This document shows positions 8,505 through 16,807 of a stretch of DNA of 64,000 nt, one piece after another. The stretch is from the NCBI GenBank assembly GCA_028823995.1, contig JAPPFD010000006.1, forward strand, positions 1-64,000, read 5' to 3'. The translations under genes and the position numbers were made by a program. Source of the stretch: a bacterium (GTDB lineage Bacteria; Actinomycetota; Acidimicrobiia; Spongiisociales; ZC4RG35). The notes beneath the pieces were generated by a model that did no database searches, was not told where the DNA came from, and worked only from the letters and a program-made list of their open reading frames with translations. Each line of letters starts with the position of its first letter. Positions within the stretch are counted from its first letter, which is position 1.

Positions 8505-10295
8505 CTAGGTCGGCAGTTCCGCGGTCCGGAGCGGTAAACCCTCGGCGCCGTTGAGCATGGCGGTGAGGGGCGCCACTTCCTTCTCGTAGCCGGGGCTGGC
8601 CAGCACCCCCAGCCGGTCGGCGGTGGGCGTGACGAAGAATCCCTGCTCCTGGTCGGCTTCGAACCGGTCGCGGTCCACGAACAGCCGGGGCTTGAGCACC
8701 GCCGGATCGCCCTCCTCGGGGCAGAAGGTCAGGCAGTTCCCGCACTCGTTGCACAACTCGGCCAGGATGAAGTACTGCCAGCGGTCGGTCAGCTCATCCT
8801 GGAGCTCGGGCACGGTGGCCAGGCGGATCACCGCGTCGTTGGGGCACACGGTGACGCAGAAGTTGCAGGCCACACACCCCCACATCTGGAGGACCTTGTC
8901 CACCGCTCGGGGCAGCTTCTCGTTCCCCGAGAGATGGTAGAAGCCGGTCTCCTTGCCGCCGCTCATGGCCATCACATGGGCCTCCACCGGCCCCCGGTGG
9001 CCGCTGGCGCGGGCCAACTCCCACTTGTGGTGATGCCAGGACGCCAGGTCGGTGGCGCCCATCCTGCGCATCTCCAAGGCGAGGCGGTTGAGCATCGGCG
9101 CCAGGCGCCCATATCCGCCGGGTTTGAGCAGGTCAGAGCAGATGGTGACCGGCGCCACTCCCATCCCCAGGGTGTCGGACAGGTTCTCCTTGCTCACCCC
9201 CGCCGAAAAGCTCACCTGCACGTCGCCTCCGTGGCCCGCCAGGTTGAACACGCCCGGCAGGGCGCAGATCAACTCGTCCAGGAGAGTCGAGGTGATGACA
9301 TGCAGGGGAGGCCCGGAGAGGTACATGGGGTCGTCGGGCATCCACCCCTTGTCGTTGCCCACCACCAGGGTGTTGCTGAGCTTGATCCCGAACCGACGGC
9401 CGTGACGGCGGGCGAACTCCCGCAACCCCTCGATCAACTCCAGGCCCTGGTCGAACTGCAGGTCGTCCACGAAGGCCTGGGGCAGGAGCGGGATGTGGTC
9501 GTAACCGAGGGTCTCGTGGAGGATCTCCTGCACCCTTCCGATTCCCAGCAGGGTGGGATTGAGCTTGACGATCACATCGCACTCGTGACGGGTCATCAGA
9601 TGCTTGGTGATCGCGTCGATCTCGTGGGGCGGGCAGCCGTGGAATGTGGATAGCGTCACCGTGTCGGCTATCCGGGAGGGGAAGTCGAGGTCCCGAAGGT
9701 GGGCGAACGGCTCGGGTATCTGGGGCCGGAAGGAGTCGATCCGGTCCTTGGCGTTCTTCATCTCCACGATGAAGTCGGAGACCTTCTCGGTGGAGATCCC
9801 CGCCAGGTCATAGCCCACCGACATGTCGAAGACGAAGGGGCCCGGATCGGGGCCCACCAACTCGGACACCGGCTCCCAGTTGTTGAGAATCCTGATCATC
9901 ATCCAGGCCTTCACGTACTCGATCAGAGACTCCTCCACCCGCAACTCCTGGCTCCACTCGATGTTGTAGCCGATGGTCTGCATGTCGATGCAGGGACGGG
10001 CAATCTCCAGGCGGTCGAGGACCTGGACGGTCTTCAGTTCAAAAAGCCGCGAGCCTCCCAGCCAGGACAGCACGATGTTCTGGGTCATCTGGCTGTGGGG
10101 CCCGGCGGCGGGACCCACCGGGGTTGCGCAGGGACGGCCCAGGAAGGAGAATCCCAGGTCGAGATCGGACGGCCGCTTCCAAACCCTCGCCGAAGGCAGA
10201 TCGAAGATCCGCTGCCGGGACTCCCATTCGGCGGCCACCCTCCCCAACAGCATGTCCAGGGGATAAGGAGTGAGGGGATCGGCGCCGGAGGACAT
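8505..10295 (-). CDS. ygfK: YgfK-like Fe-S oxidoreductase lacking the FAD/NAD(P) domain (596 aa)
   Basis: Start ATG 10295 follows AGGGAG by 9 bases; the longer open frame is rejected because it would run into the neighbouring gene. Residues 1 to about 465 form a dihydropyrimidine/dihydroorotate dehydrogenase-type TIM barrel (TLSTFHGCPPHEI, VKLNPTLLG, FGIKLSNTL, GHGGDVQVS). Two [4Fe-4S] motifs follow: Cys 474, 477, 480, 484 (CVACNFCVTVCP) and Cys 515, 518, 521, 525 (CNECGNCLTFCP). E. coli YgfK is about 1030 aa and has a GltD-like FAD/NAD(P) domain between these parts; here it is absent. YgfK, SsnA and XdhD are encoded together in E. coli and gut anaerobes and take part in anaerobic purine/urate breakdown; the same gene order is present here. 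The old name 'selenate reductase subunit' is not supported by this context. Confidence 0.85.
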   Translation of the reverse strand: MSSGADPLTPYPLDMLLGRVAAEWESRQRIFDLPSARVWKRPSDLDLGFSFLGRPCATPVGPAAGPHSQMTQNIVLSWLGGSRLFELKTVQVLDRLEIARPCIDMQTIGYNIEWSQELRVEESLIEYVKAWMMIRILNNWEPVSELVGPDPGPFVFDMSVGYDLAGISTEKVSDFIVEMKNAKDRIDSFRPQIPEPFAHLRDLDFPSRIADTVTLSTFHGCPPHEIDAITKHLMTRHECDVIVKLNPTLLGIGRVQEILHETLGYDHIPLLPQAFVDDLQFDQGLELIEGLREFARRHGRRFGIKLSNTLVVGNDKGWMPDDPMYLSGPPLHVITSTLLDELICALPGVFNLAGHGGDVQVSFSAGVSKENLSDTLGMGVAPVTICSDLLKPGGYGRLAPMLNRLALEMRRMGATDLASWHHHKWELARASGHRGPVEAHVMAMSGGKETGFYHLSGNEKLPRAVDKVLQMWGCVACNFCVTVCPNDAVIRLATVPELQDELTDRWQYFILAELCNECGNCLTFCPEEGDPAVLKPRLFVDRDRFEADQEQGFFVTPTADRLGVLASPGYEKEVAPLTAMLNGAEGLPLRTAELPT

Positions 10296-10315
10296 TTCTT
10301 GTAGCTCCCTTCTAT

Positions 10316-11332
10316 CTATAGGCGGGCATGGAGACGGGCCGCCTGCTCGGCGGCCTTGGCCCGCACCTCGTCGGGATCGACCCGGGTGGGCCGACCTTCT
10401 GTGAGAACAACTTCGCCTCCCAACTCCACCAGGAGAGGCCGCACGCCGGGAGTGAAGGCCAAGTGCCAGGGATCCATCGGATCGTGCGACCAGACCACCC
10501 GGTCCTCCCGAGCCTCGGGGAAGAGTTCCCAGCCGGTCTCCAACCACGACCAGGCAATCTCGGGTGACGAGGTGACATCATCTTCGCGCATCCGGAGGTA
10601 GGCGGCCCGGAAGGCCCCCAACATGTCGCCCCCGATCCCGTCGGTTCCCAGCGCCACACGGTTGGGAAACCTGGTGGGCCGGGCATAACCCACCGCGTTG
10701 TTCATATTGGACTCGGGATTGTGCAGGATCACTCCCTTCAAGTCCCTGTCCAGGTGAACGCAATGCCCCAGGAGCCAGTTGTCCCGGGACCGGGACTGGA
10801 GGCGCCGCCCGGCGTCGGGGTCCTCTATCCCCTCCGCCACGTGGATGTGCACCCCGACCCCCAGGTCGTCGGCCAGCCCGCACACCTCATCCAAAGTCTC
10901 ATCGGAAAGGGTGAAGCAGGCATGGGCGCCCACCCAACCCTTCCCCCCCTCGGAGAGAAATCGACGGTTCTCCTCAAGGCCCCGGCGGGCGCCGTCCGGC
11001 CCGTGCCGGTCGGTGACCTCGTAGGCGCACGCCACCCTAACCCCCACCTCCGCACAGGCGTCGGCGATCAGCGACAGAGACCCTTCGATGGCGGAAGGGG
11101 AGGCATGATGGTCCACTATGGCTGTTGTGCCCCGCTCCAGGGCTTCTAGGGCGCCCAGCTTGGCCGACCAGTAGATCATCTCATCATCCAGGACGACATC
11201 CAGCCGCCACCAGATCTGCTCCAGGATCTCGCCAAAACTCCCCGGAACGCGGGGCGGGGCGGGCATGCCCCTGGCCAGGGCCGAGTAGAGATGATGATGA
11301 GCGCAGACCAACCCGGGGGTTTCCCGGTTCAT
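10316..11332 (-). CDS. ssnA: SsnA-like amidohydrolase/aminohydrolase, N-terminally short (338 aa)
   Basis: The ATG at 11332 is one base after the stop codon of the XdhD gene. The protein opens almost directly with the metal-binding HxH strand (H12, H14 in GLVCAHHHLYSALARGM) and continues with close SsnA motifs: WWRLD, VDHHASPSAIEGSLS, VHIHVAEG, LGHCVHLD, NPESNMNN and ALGTDGIGGDM. These supply the remaining His and Asp ligands of a metal-dependent deaminase/hydrolase. Canonical SsnA (about 440 aa) has ~55 extra N-terminal residues making half of the small beta-sandwich; these are missing here, though the C-terminal part is kept. No upstream in-frame start would restore them. Product likely acts on a purine or its ring-opened derivative, with XdhD and YgfK. 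Confidence 0.85.
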   Translation of the reverse strand: MNRETPGLVCAHHHLYSALARGMPAPPRVPGSFGEILEQIWWRLDVVLDDEMIYWSAKLGALEALERGTTAIVDHHASPSAIEGSLSLIADACAEVGVRVACAYEVTDRHGPDGARRGLEENRRFLSEGGKGWVGAHACFTLSDETLDEVCGLADDLGVGVHIHVAEGIEDPDAGRRLQSRSRDNWLLGHCVHLDRDLKGVILHNPESNMNNAVGYARPTRFPNRVALGTDGIGGDMLGAFRAAYLRMREDDVTSSPEIAWSWLETGWELFPEAREDRVVWSHDPMDPWHLAFTPGVRPLLVELGGEVVLTEGRPTRVDPDEVRAKAAEQAARLHARL

Positions 11333-11333
11333 G

Positions 11334-13925
11334 TCAGCGCCTTCGTCCGAGGGGGTGATGTTTGTTGAACGGCAACTGGTTACGCCAGACCCCATCCACT
11401 TGGTGCAGGGCCGCGGCTACTGCCCCGGCGGTCGGCACCAAACCGATCTCTCCCACCCCCTTGATGCCGTAAGGAGAGTCCGGCTGGGGCTCCTCCACCA
11501 GGATCACCTCCACCTCCGGCATGTCCTTGGCGCGGATGATCCCCAGACTGCGCAGGGTCATGTTGGTGGGTCGGCTCTCGGAGTCGCAGGGAAAGTCTTC
11601 CGAAAGGGCGTATCCCAGCCCCATATGGATGGAGCCCTCGATCTGCCCCTCGCACAGAGCCGGGTTCACCGCCTTCCCGACATCATGGGCAGCCACCACC
11701 TTCTCGACCCTTCCGGTCTCCGCATCGGCGATCACCAACTGGCTGGCGTAGCCGAAAGCTGAATGGATCACCGGGTTCTCGACCTTCTCCTTAAGACTGT
11801 TCGTCCAGTCCACCACCCACACACCGTGATAGTCCACTCCCGGTTCGCACCCTCCCTCCAACGCCTTCCGACAGGCATCCGCCACCGAACCGGCCACCAT
11901 GAGCGTCCCCCGGGAGCCGGTGGTCTGCCCGGCGCCCAGTTCCCGGGTGGTGTCGACCAAAACCTCAATCCGGTCGGGATCGATCCCCAGCTCCTCCACC
12001 GCCACCTGCAGGGCGACGGTGTGGACTCCCTGGCCCATCTCGGTCCAGCAGTGGCGGACCTCCACGGTCCCATCGGGACGGAACCGCACCACGGAACGGG
12101 ACACCTCACGAAAGCCGTTGCCCAGACCGGAGTTTTTCAACCCGAGCCCCACCCCAACGGCTTTTCCTTCTTCGATCGCACGGTCGTAATGGGGCTTTAC
12201 GGCCTCCAGGCAACGCCGCGCTCCTCGCGATCCCTCATCCATGATCTGTCCCGGCCCCCAAACCACCCCTGGCTCGATCACGTTTCGAGCCCGCATCTCC
12301 CAGCCGCTGATCCCGACCTTCTCCGCCAGGCGGTCCATGACTCCCTCCATGGCGAACTGGGCCTGGTTGGCCCCGAAGCCGCGGAACGCGCCGCACACCG
12401 AATTGTTGGTGCGCACCGCGGCCGCCTCCACGTCTATGGCGCCCACCACGTATGGGCCGCTGGCGTGTCCGGCAGCCCGCTCCAGCACCTTCATCCCCAC
12501 CGAGGCGTACGGCCCGGAGTCTCCCAGCATTCGCGCCTTGAGGGCGGTGAGCTTGCCCTCTGAGTCGCAGCCCGCCCACAGCTCGATCCGGATGGGGTGG
12601 CGCTTGGGATGGATGTGCAGGGACTCCTCCCGGGTGAGGGTGCACTTCACCGACCTGCCCAAGAGATGGGCGGCCAGAGCGGTCTGGGCCTGGTTGGCCA
12701 TGTCCTCCTTCCCTCCGAATGCGCCGCCGTTGGAGACCAGTTCCACGGTGATCCGAGAGGGGTCCATCCCCAGCACCGAGGCGATCTGGTTGCGGTCGTC
12801 CCACACGCCCTGGCCTCCCGAATAGACATGGAGGTCGCCGTTGGGGAAGGGGACCGCCACCGTCGACTCCGGTTCCAGGAAAGCGTGCTCCACCCGCTGG
12901 GTCTTGAAAGTCTCATGAATGGTGTGCGCCGAGCGGGAAAGAGCCTCCTCCACGTCTCCGCGCTTGTAGACCGAGAGCGACAGGAGGTTGCTGTCCAGCC
13001 CCCAAACCGCGTCCTCGGACGCCAGCGCCTGCTCGGGATCGCTGATGGGGGTCAGGACCCGGTAATCGACGTCGATCAACCGGGCGGCTTCCCGTGCGGT
13101 CTGCACGTCGGAGGCCACCACCATCGCCAAGACGTCTCCCGAATATGAGGTGCGGCCTCCCACCGGGATGAACACCGGCCAGTCCTTGTGGATCAGCCCG
13201 ACCCGGAGGTCGCCGGGGACGTCGGCGGCCGTTATCACCCGCACAACCCCGGGATAAGCCTCAGCCGGCGAGGTGTCGATCGCCAACACGTCCGCCCGGG
13301 AGTGGTCGGTGAGACGCACTGCGGCATGCAGCATCATCGGAGACATCAGATCGTCGATGTAGGGGCGGTCTCCCAGAGTCAGTTCCAGCGCCTCGTACTT
13401 GGCGCCGTCTTTCCCGACCCCGCCGGGGCGGGCCACGGTGGGAATCGGGTCCCCGGACGCAAGCAACTCGATGGCCTCCACGATCTTGGTGTAGCCGGTG
13501 CAGCGGCACAGATGGGCGCCCAGTCGGCCATTGATGGTCTTCCGGTCCAGCGACGACCCCTTCTGGTCGATGAGAGCCTTGGTTCGGATCACGATTCCCG
13601 GCGTGCAGAACCCGCACTGCAGGGCGCCGGTGGCCGCGAAACCGCGAGCCATGCGGTCCCTCTCCACCGGATCGAGTCCCTCCACGGTTATGACTTCCTT
13701 GCCCTTCACCCTGGTGAGGGGAACCTGGCAGCTCACCACTGCACGGCCAGCCACCAGCACGGTGCAGCACCCGCATTGGCCGGAAGGCGCGCATCCGTCC
13801 TTTGGCGAGATGACCCCCAACTCCTCGCGCAATGCAGCCAGCAGGTGGGGGTGGTCGCCCCGGACCGCGACATCCTCCCCGTTGAGACGGAAGGCGACTG
13901 TCGGCGGCGCTTCGATGAGAGTCAT
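11334..13925 (-). CDS. xdhD: XdhD-like molybdenum hydroxylase, fused 2Fe-2S and Moco domains (863 aa)
   Basis: Start ATG has GGAG six bases upstream, overlapping the end of the upstream gene. Plant-type [2Fe-2S] cysteines are seen at 45, 51, 54 and 66, and the second cluster at 104, 107, 140 and 142 (CGFC, CRC). From about residue 170 the molybdopterin-binding domain follows, with GGAFGGKED, CGAFRGFGANQ, the TEMGQGVHT loop and the catalytic-Glu region GIKGVGEIGLVP near the C-terminus. This single-chain arrangement without an FAD domain is typical of 'selenium-dependent xanthine dehydrogenase' (XdhD). The FAD subunit (YgfM in E. coli) is not encoded nearby, so electrons may pass to YgfK or another partner. 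It is the second gene of the leftward operon and probably hydroxylates a purine or related N-heterocycle. Confidence 0.88.
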   Translation of the reverse strand: MTLIEAPPTVAFRLNGEDVAVRGDHPHLLAALREELGVISPKDGCAPSGQCGCCTVLVAGRAVVSCQVPLTRVKGKEVITVEGLDPVERDRMARGFAATGALQCGFCTPGIVIRTKALIDQKGSSLDRKTINGRLGAHLCRCTGYTKIVEAIELLASGDPIPTVARPGGVGKDGAKYEALELTLGDRPYIDDLMSPMMLHAAVRLTDHSRADVLAIDTSPAEAYPGVVRVITAADVPGDLRVGLIHKDWPVFIPVGGRTSYSGDVLAMVVASDVQTAREAARLIDVDYRVLTPISDPEQALASEDAVWGLDSNLLSLSVYKRGDVEEALSRSAHTIHETFKTQRVEHAFLEPESTVAVPFPNGDLHVYSGGQGVWDDRNQIASVLGMDPSRITVELVSNGGAFGGKEDMANQAQTALAAHLLGRSVKCTLTREESLHIHPKRHPIRIELWAGCDSEGKLTALKARMLGDSGPYASVGMKVLERAAGHASGPYVVGAIDVEAAAVRTNNSVCGAFRGFGANQAQFAMEGVMDRLAEKVGISGWEMRARNVIEPGVVWGPGQIMDEGSRGARRCLEAVKPHYDRAIEEGKAVGVGLGLKNSGLGNGFREVSRSVVRFRPDGTVEVRHCWTEMGQGVHTVALQVAVEELGIDPDRIEVLVDTTRELGAGQTTGSRGTLMVAGSVADACRKALEGGCEPGVDYHGVWVVDWTNSLKEKVENPVIHSAFGYASQLVIADAETGRVEKVVAAHDVGKAVNPALCEGQIEGSIHMGLGYALSEDFPCDSESRPTNMTLRSLGIIRAKDMPEVEVILVEEPQPDSPYGIKGVGEIGLVPTAGAVAAALHQVDGVWRNQLPFNKHHPLGRRR

Positions 13926-13928
13926 GAT

Positions 13929-14870
13929 CTACTCCGGGGGGAGAATTGCTCCTCTGGTCTGGCTGATCAGGCGGTAGTGCTCCGGTATCCGGTACAGATC
14001 GAATTTGAACACGGTGTCCTTGTAGAAGGAGCAGAAGTCCAGGTCTACGTTGGCAACTATCAACTCGTCACCGGTGGTGATCGTCTGGGCGACGATCTGG
14101 CCGGAAGGGGCGATGATCACGCTCTGGGCGATGTGGTCTATCCCCTCCTCGATTCCCCCCTTGGCCACTCCCACCACCCAGCACCCGTTCTGGTAGGCGC
14201 CTGCTTGCATCACCACATGGTTGTGGAAGTTCTGCAGGGCGTTCTGCTGTGGGTCGGGAGCGTAGAAGGAGGGGGTGTTGTAGCCGATCAGGATCAGTTC
14301 CACTCCCTGCAACCCCATCACACGGTAGGTCTCCGACCACCGGCGGTCGTTGCAGATGGCCATGCCCACGATCCCCCCGAACGCCCGCCACACCCCGAAG
14401 CCGTCCGGCCCCGGTTCGAAGTAGTACCGCTCGAGGTGTTGGAAGGGCCTCCACCCCTGCACCTCGGCGTGTCCGGGTATGTGGACCTTCCGAAACTTGG
14501 CCACCACCGAGCCGTCCCGCTCCACCAGCATCTGGGTGTTGTAGCGGTGGGTCACTCCATCCGAATCGGTGTGCAACTCTGCGTACCCGAGGCAGAAGCC
14601 GATGCCCAGCCGGGCCGCTTCATCGAAGAGAGGCTGGGTGTCCTCAGACGGCATCTCCTCCTCGAAAAAGGAGAGCATCTCCTCGGTGTCCTCGAGATAC
14701 CAGCGCGGGAAAAAGGTGGTCAACGCCAACTCCGGATACATCAACAACTCCACTCCCCGATCAGCGGCTTCTGCCAGCAGATTCAAGAGGCGTTCGACGA
14801 CGTCCTTGCGGGTGTCATCCCGGGCGATGGGACCGAGTTGGGCTGCTCCCAGCCTTAAGTTGCGGCTCAT
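13929..14870 (-). CDS. N-carbamoyl-D-amino acid hydrolase-like (nitrilase superfamily), 313 aa
   Basis: The nitrilase triad is intact: Glu47 in YPELALTTFFPRW, Lys128 in KFRKVHIPGH, and Cys173 in AICNDRRWSETYRVMGL. These segments, and GYNTPS and MQAGAYQNGCW, match Agrobacterium D-carbamoylase, in which the catalytic Glu is also residue 47, which supports the start at 14870 over the ATG at 14888. The enzyme would split an N-carbamoyl compound into amine, CO2 and ammonia, as in hydantoin degradation. First gene of the leftward operon, three bases ahead of xdhD, so its substrate may be a ureido acid formed when a purine-derived ring is opened. Confidence 0.85.
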   Translation of the reverse strand: MSRNLRLGAAQLGPIARDDTRKDVVERLLNLLAEAADRGVELLMYPELALTTFFPRWYLEDTEEMLSFFEEEMPSEDTQPLFDEAARLGIGFCLGYAELHTDSDGVTHRYNTQMLVERDGSVVAKFRKVHIPGHAEVQGWRPFQHLERYYFEPGPDGFGVWRAFGGIVGMAICNDRRWSETYRVMGLQGVELILIGYNTPSFYAPDPQQNALQNFHNHVVMQAGAYQNGCWVVGVAKGGIEEGIDHIAQSVIIAPSGQIVAQTITTGDELIVANVDLDFCSFYKDTVFKFDLYRIPEHYRLISQTRGAILPPE

Positions 14871-14930
14871 GCCGTCCGACTGTACCATACGCCTTTACAA
14901 ATTGTCAAATGATAAACAGGCCTATTCCCC
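14871..14930. promoter_or_regulatory. Divergent promoter/operator region between the two catabolic arms
   Basis: A 60-base, AT-rich gap separates the leftward hydrolase operon from the rightward regulator gene. On the minus strand a TTGACA hexamer occurs within ATCATTTGACAATTTG (about 14902-14917), a good -35 for the leftward operon. It overlaps an imperfect palindrome AATTG-T-CAAAT, which may be the operator for the adjacent regulator. No clear ribosome binding site precedes the regulator ATG, so its message may be leaderless. Confidence 0.4.
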
Positions 14931-15539
14931 ATGACCTCTGAGCAGTCCCCACACCAGGAAATGTGTCGGCTGGAGTTCCTGGTTGAGCCATTCGAGGAGG
15001 GAAACCCGGGACCCCATGTGCTCGGAACCCAGGAAATCCTGCAACGCCACGGTCTGGAGATGACAATGGGACCATTCGGAAACACCGTGGATGGCAACTA
15101 CGAGACGTTAACTTCGGTGCTGCCAACAGTTCTCAGATCCGCCTTCGAAAAGGGAGCTTCCCGGATCTCCATCACCCTGACCAAAAGCCTCGCAGATCCC
15201 TCGGTCGGCCCGGTCTCCGAGGCGGTCGGCCACACCCCGAGACCCTCCCCGGGCCCAGATGCGGCCTCCGATGCGCCGGCGGTATGGAACCAGGCGATGA
15301 TCGGATTGGCCCGTCCCGAGGACATCCATGGAGCGGTGGAGCGGATGGTGGCGGTCGTGGAGAGCCGGATGGGGGGGGAGTTGGGCGACTTGCCCAGGGA
15401 GAAGAAGCAGGCGGCGGTGCGCATTCTCGACGAACAGGGCGTCTTCCTGATCCGCAAGTCGGTGGAGACCGTGGCCGAGGCGATGGGGGTCAGCCGAATT
15501 ACCATTTACAACTATCTGAACGCCATCCGCGGTGATTAG
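14931..15539 (+). CDS. Regulator: thiamine-binding-type (DUF77/YkoF-like) domain plus DauR/YheO-type HTH (202 aa)
   Basis: Residues about 12-85 (LEFLVEPFEEGNPGPHV, QEILQRHGLEMTMGPFGN, FEKGASRISITL) have the length and pattern of the Thiamine_BP (MTH1187/YkoF/DUF77) fold, which binds the pyrimidine of thiamine in known members. After a spacer, the C-terminus (about 155-200: LDEQGVFLIRKSVETVAEAM then GVSRITIYNYLNAI) matches the HTH_22 domain of DauR/YheO regulators. In those proteins the sensor is a PAS-like YheO domain; here it is replaced. Inferred role: transcriptional regulator that senses a pyrimidine-, purine- or ureide-like ligand and controls the two divergent arms. Its gene lies 77 bases ahead of the transporter genes. 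Confidence 0.7.
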   Translation: MTSEQSPHQEMCRLEFLVEPFEEGNPGPHVLGTQEILQRHGLEMTMGPFGNTVDGNYETLTSVLPTVLRSAFEKGASRISITLTKSLADPSVGPVSEAVGHTPRPSPGPDAASDAPAVWNQAMIGLARPEDIHGAVERMVAVVESRMGGELGDLPREKKQAAVRILDEQGVFLIRKSVETVAEAMGVSRITIYNYLNAIRGD

Positions 15540-15616
15540 GTCCACATGGTGAAGAAACCCTTCTCAACGTGGCTTGTCCGCAGAACCCTTCCCGAGGCGC
15601 CAGGGGGTAGAACCGG

Positions 15617-16807
15617 ATGACTTCCCGGGAACCCTCGGAGGCCGCGGTGCGACGTTCCCGGCTGGGTTCCCACTTACTGTCATACAGCGTGCCGGTACTG
15701 GCCGTGCTGGGTGCGTTTGCGATCGGCGCGGTGATGCTGGCGGCGTTGGGCGCCAATCCCTTCACCGGCTTCTGGGCTATGGCCAAGGGGGCGTTCGGAA
15801 GCTCGGGCGCCTTGGTGGAGACGGCCCTGAAGTCCACTCCCCTCCTCCTGGTGGGAGTGGGTATAACCATTGCCTTCCGGGCAAATGTGATCAACATCGG
15901 AGGAGAAGGACAGATGGTGGCTGGTGCCCTGGCCTCCACCATTACCGCCCTGGGAATGACGGATGTACCGGCCTGGATAGCCCTGCCGCTGGCGCTGGCG
16001 GCCGGAGTGGCGGGAGGGGCGATCTGGGGCGCCATTCCCGGGGCGCTGAAGGCCTACTTCGGGGTGAACGAGATCCTCAGCACCATCATGCTCAACGTGG
16101 TGGCGGTGCAGGCTATGAACTGGCTGCTCAGAGACCCTCTCATCGACCCGATGGAGATCGAACGGGGCACCCGGATTCCCCAGACCGCCCGCTTGCCCGA
16201 AAGCACCGACCTGCCGCTGTTCGTGGAGGGTGGGCGGCTTCACATTGGACCCTTGATCGCGGTGGGGGCGGCGGTCCTCGTGTATGTGCTGCTGTGGAGA
16301 ACAACCTCCGGCTACCGTCTGCGGGCGGTCGGCCTTTCCGCCGACGCAGCCCGCTATGCGGGGATGTCGGTGGAGAAGAACGTGGTCTGGGCCTTGACAC
16401 TCAGCGGGGCAATGTCCGGGCTGGCGGGCGCAATCCTGGTGCTGGGATCCGAGGGACACCGGATGGTGACCGACGGGAGCACCATCGGGTTCACCGGGAG
16501 CGCGGGGTTCAACGGGATAGTGACGGCGCTCTTCGGCGGCCTGCACCCCCTCTGGACGATTCCCTCGTCGTTCCTGTTCGGAGGGCTGCTGGTGGGTGCG
16601 ATCGCCCTGCAGAGGGCGGCACAGGTTCCCACCGCCCTGGTGCTGGCGCTCAACGGGCTGGTTGTCCTGTTCGTGGTAAGCCTCGACCGGTACCGGCGCC
16701 AACTCAAAGAGCGAGAGGAGCAGAGCGTCTCTTCGGTAGTCACCGCGGCGCCCGAAAGCGACGAGTCCGACTCGCCCCCATCCGGGGAGGATGACGACCA
16801 TGGCTGA
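15617..16807 (+). CDS. BMP-family ABC transporter permease (NupP/YufP-like), 396 aa
   Basis: Polytopic protein with about 8-10 transmembrane segments of the BPD_transp_2 type: STPLLLVGVGITIAF, NVINIGGEGQMVAGAL and FGVNEILSTIMLNVVAV are signatures of nucleoside-type (BmpA-NupOPQ) permeases. The large loop about residues 175-215 between helices is usual. C-terminal ~35 residues are charged and cytoplasmic. The stop codon overlaps the start of the next permease, indicating translational coupling. With the ATPase and the BMP lipoprotein downstream it forms a complete importer; known members carry purine/pyrimidine nucleosides, which suits the flanking catabolic enzymes. Confidence 0.88.
   Translation: MTSREPSEAAVRRSRLGSHLLSYSVPVLAVLGAFAIGAVMLAALGANPFTGFWAMAKGAFGSSGALVETALKSTPLLLVGVGITIAFRANVINIGGEGQMVAGALASTITALGMTDVPAWIALPLALAAGVAGGAIWGAIPGALKAYFGVNEILSTIMLNVVAVQAMNWLLRDPLIDPMEIERGTRIPQTARLPESTDLPLFVEGGRLHIGPLIAVGAAVLVYVLLWRTTSGYRLRAVGLSADAARYAGMSVEKNVVWALTLSGAMSGLAGAILVLGSEGHRMVTDGSTIGFTGSAGFNGIVTALFGGLHPLWTIPSSFLFGGLLVGAIALQRAAQVPTALVLALNGLVVLFVVSLDRYRRQLKEREEQSVSSVVTAAPESDESDSPPSGEDDDHG

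Noticed and set aside
8505-10295. Selenate reductase annotation
   Set aside because: The name is historical for YgfK; there is no molybdopterin subunit of that kind and the neighbours point to purine-type catabolism.
11334-13925. Possible selenocysteine (in-frame TGA) in the 'selenium-dependent' XdhD-like gene
   Set aside because: The frame is open throughout; in this family selenium is thought to be a labile cofactor, not selenocysteine.
13188-14858. 556-aa plus-strand ORF opposite xdhD and the D-carbamoylase
   Set aside because: Composition is antisense-like (rich in H, G, D, L) and both genes below it have intact catalytic motifs.
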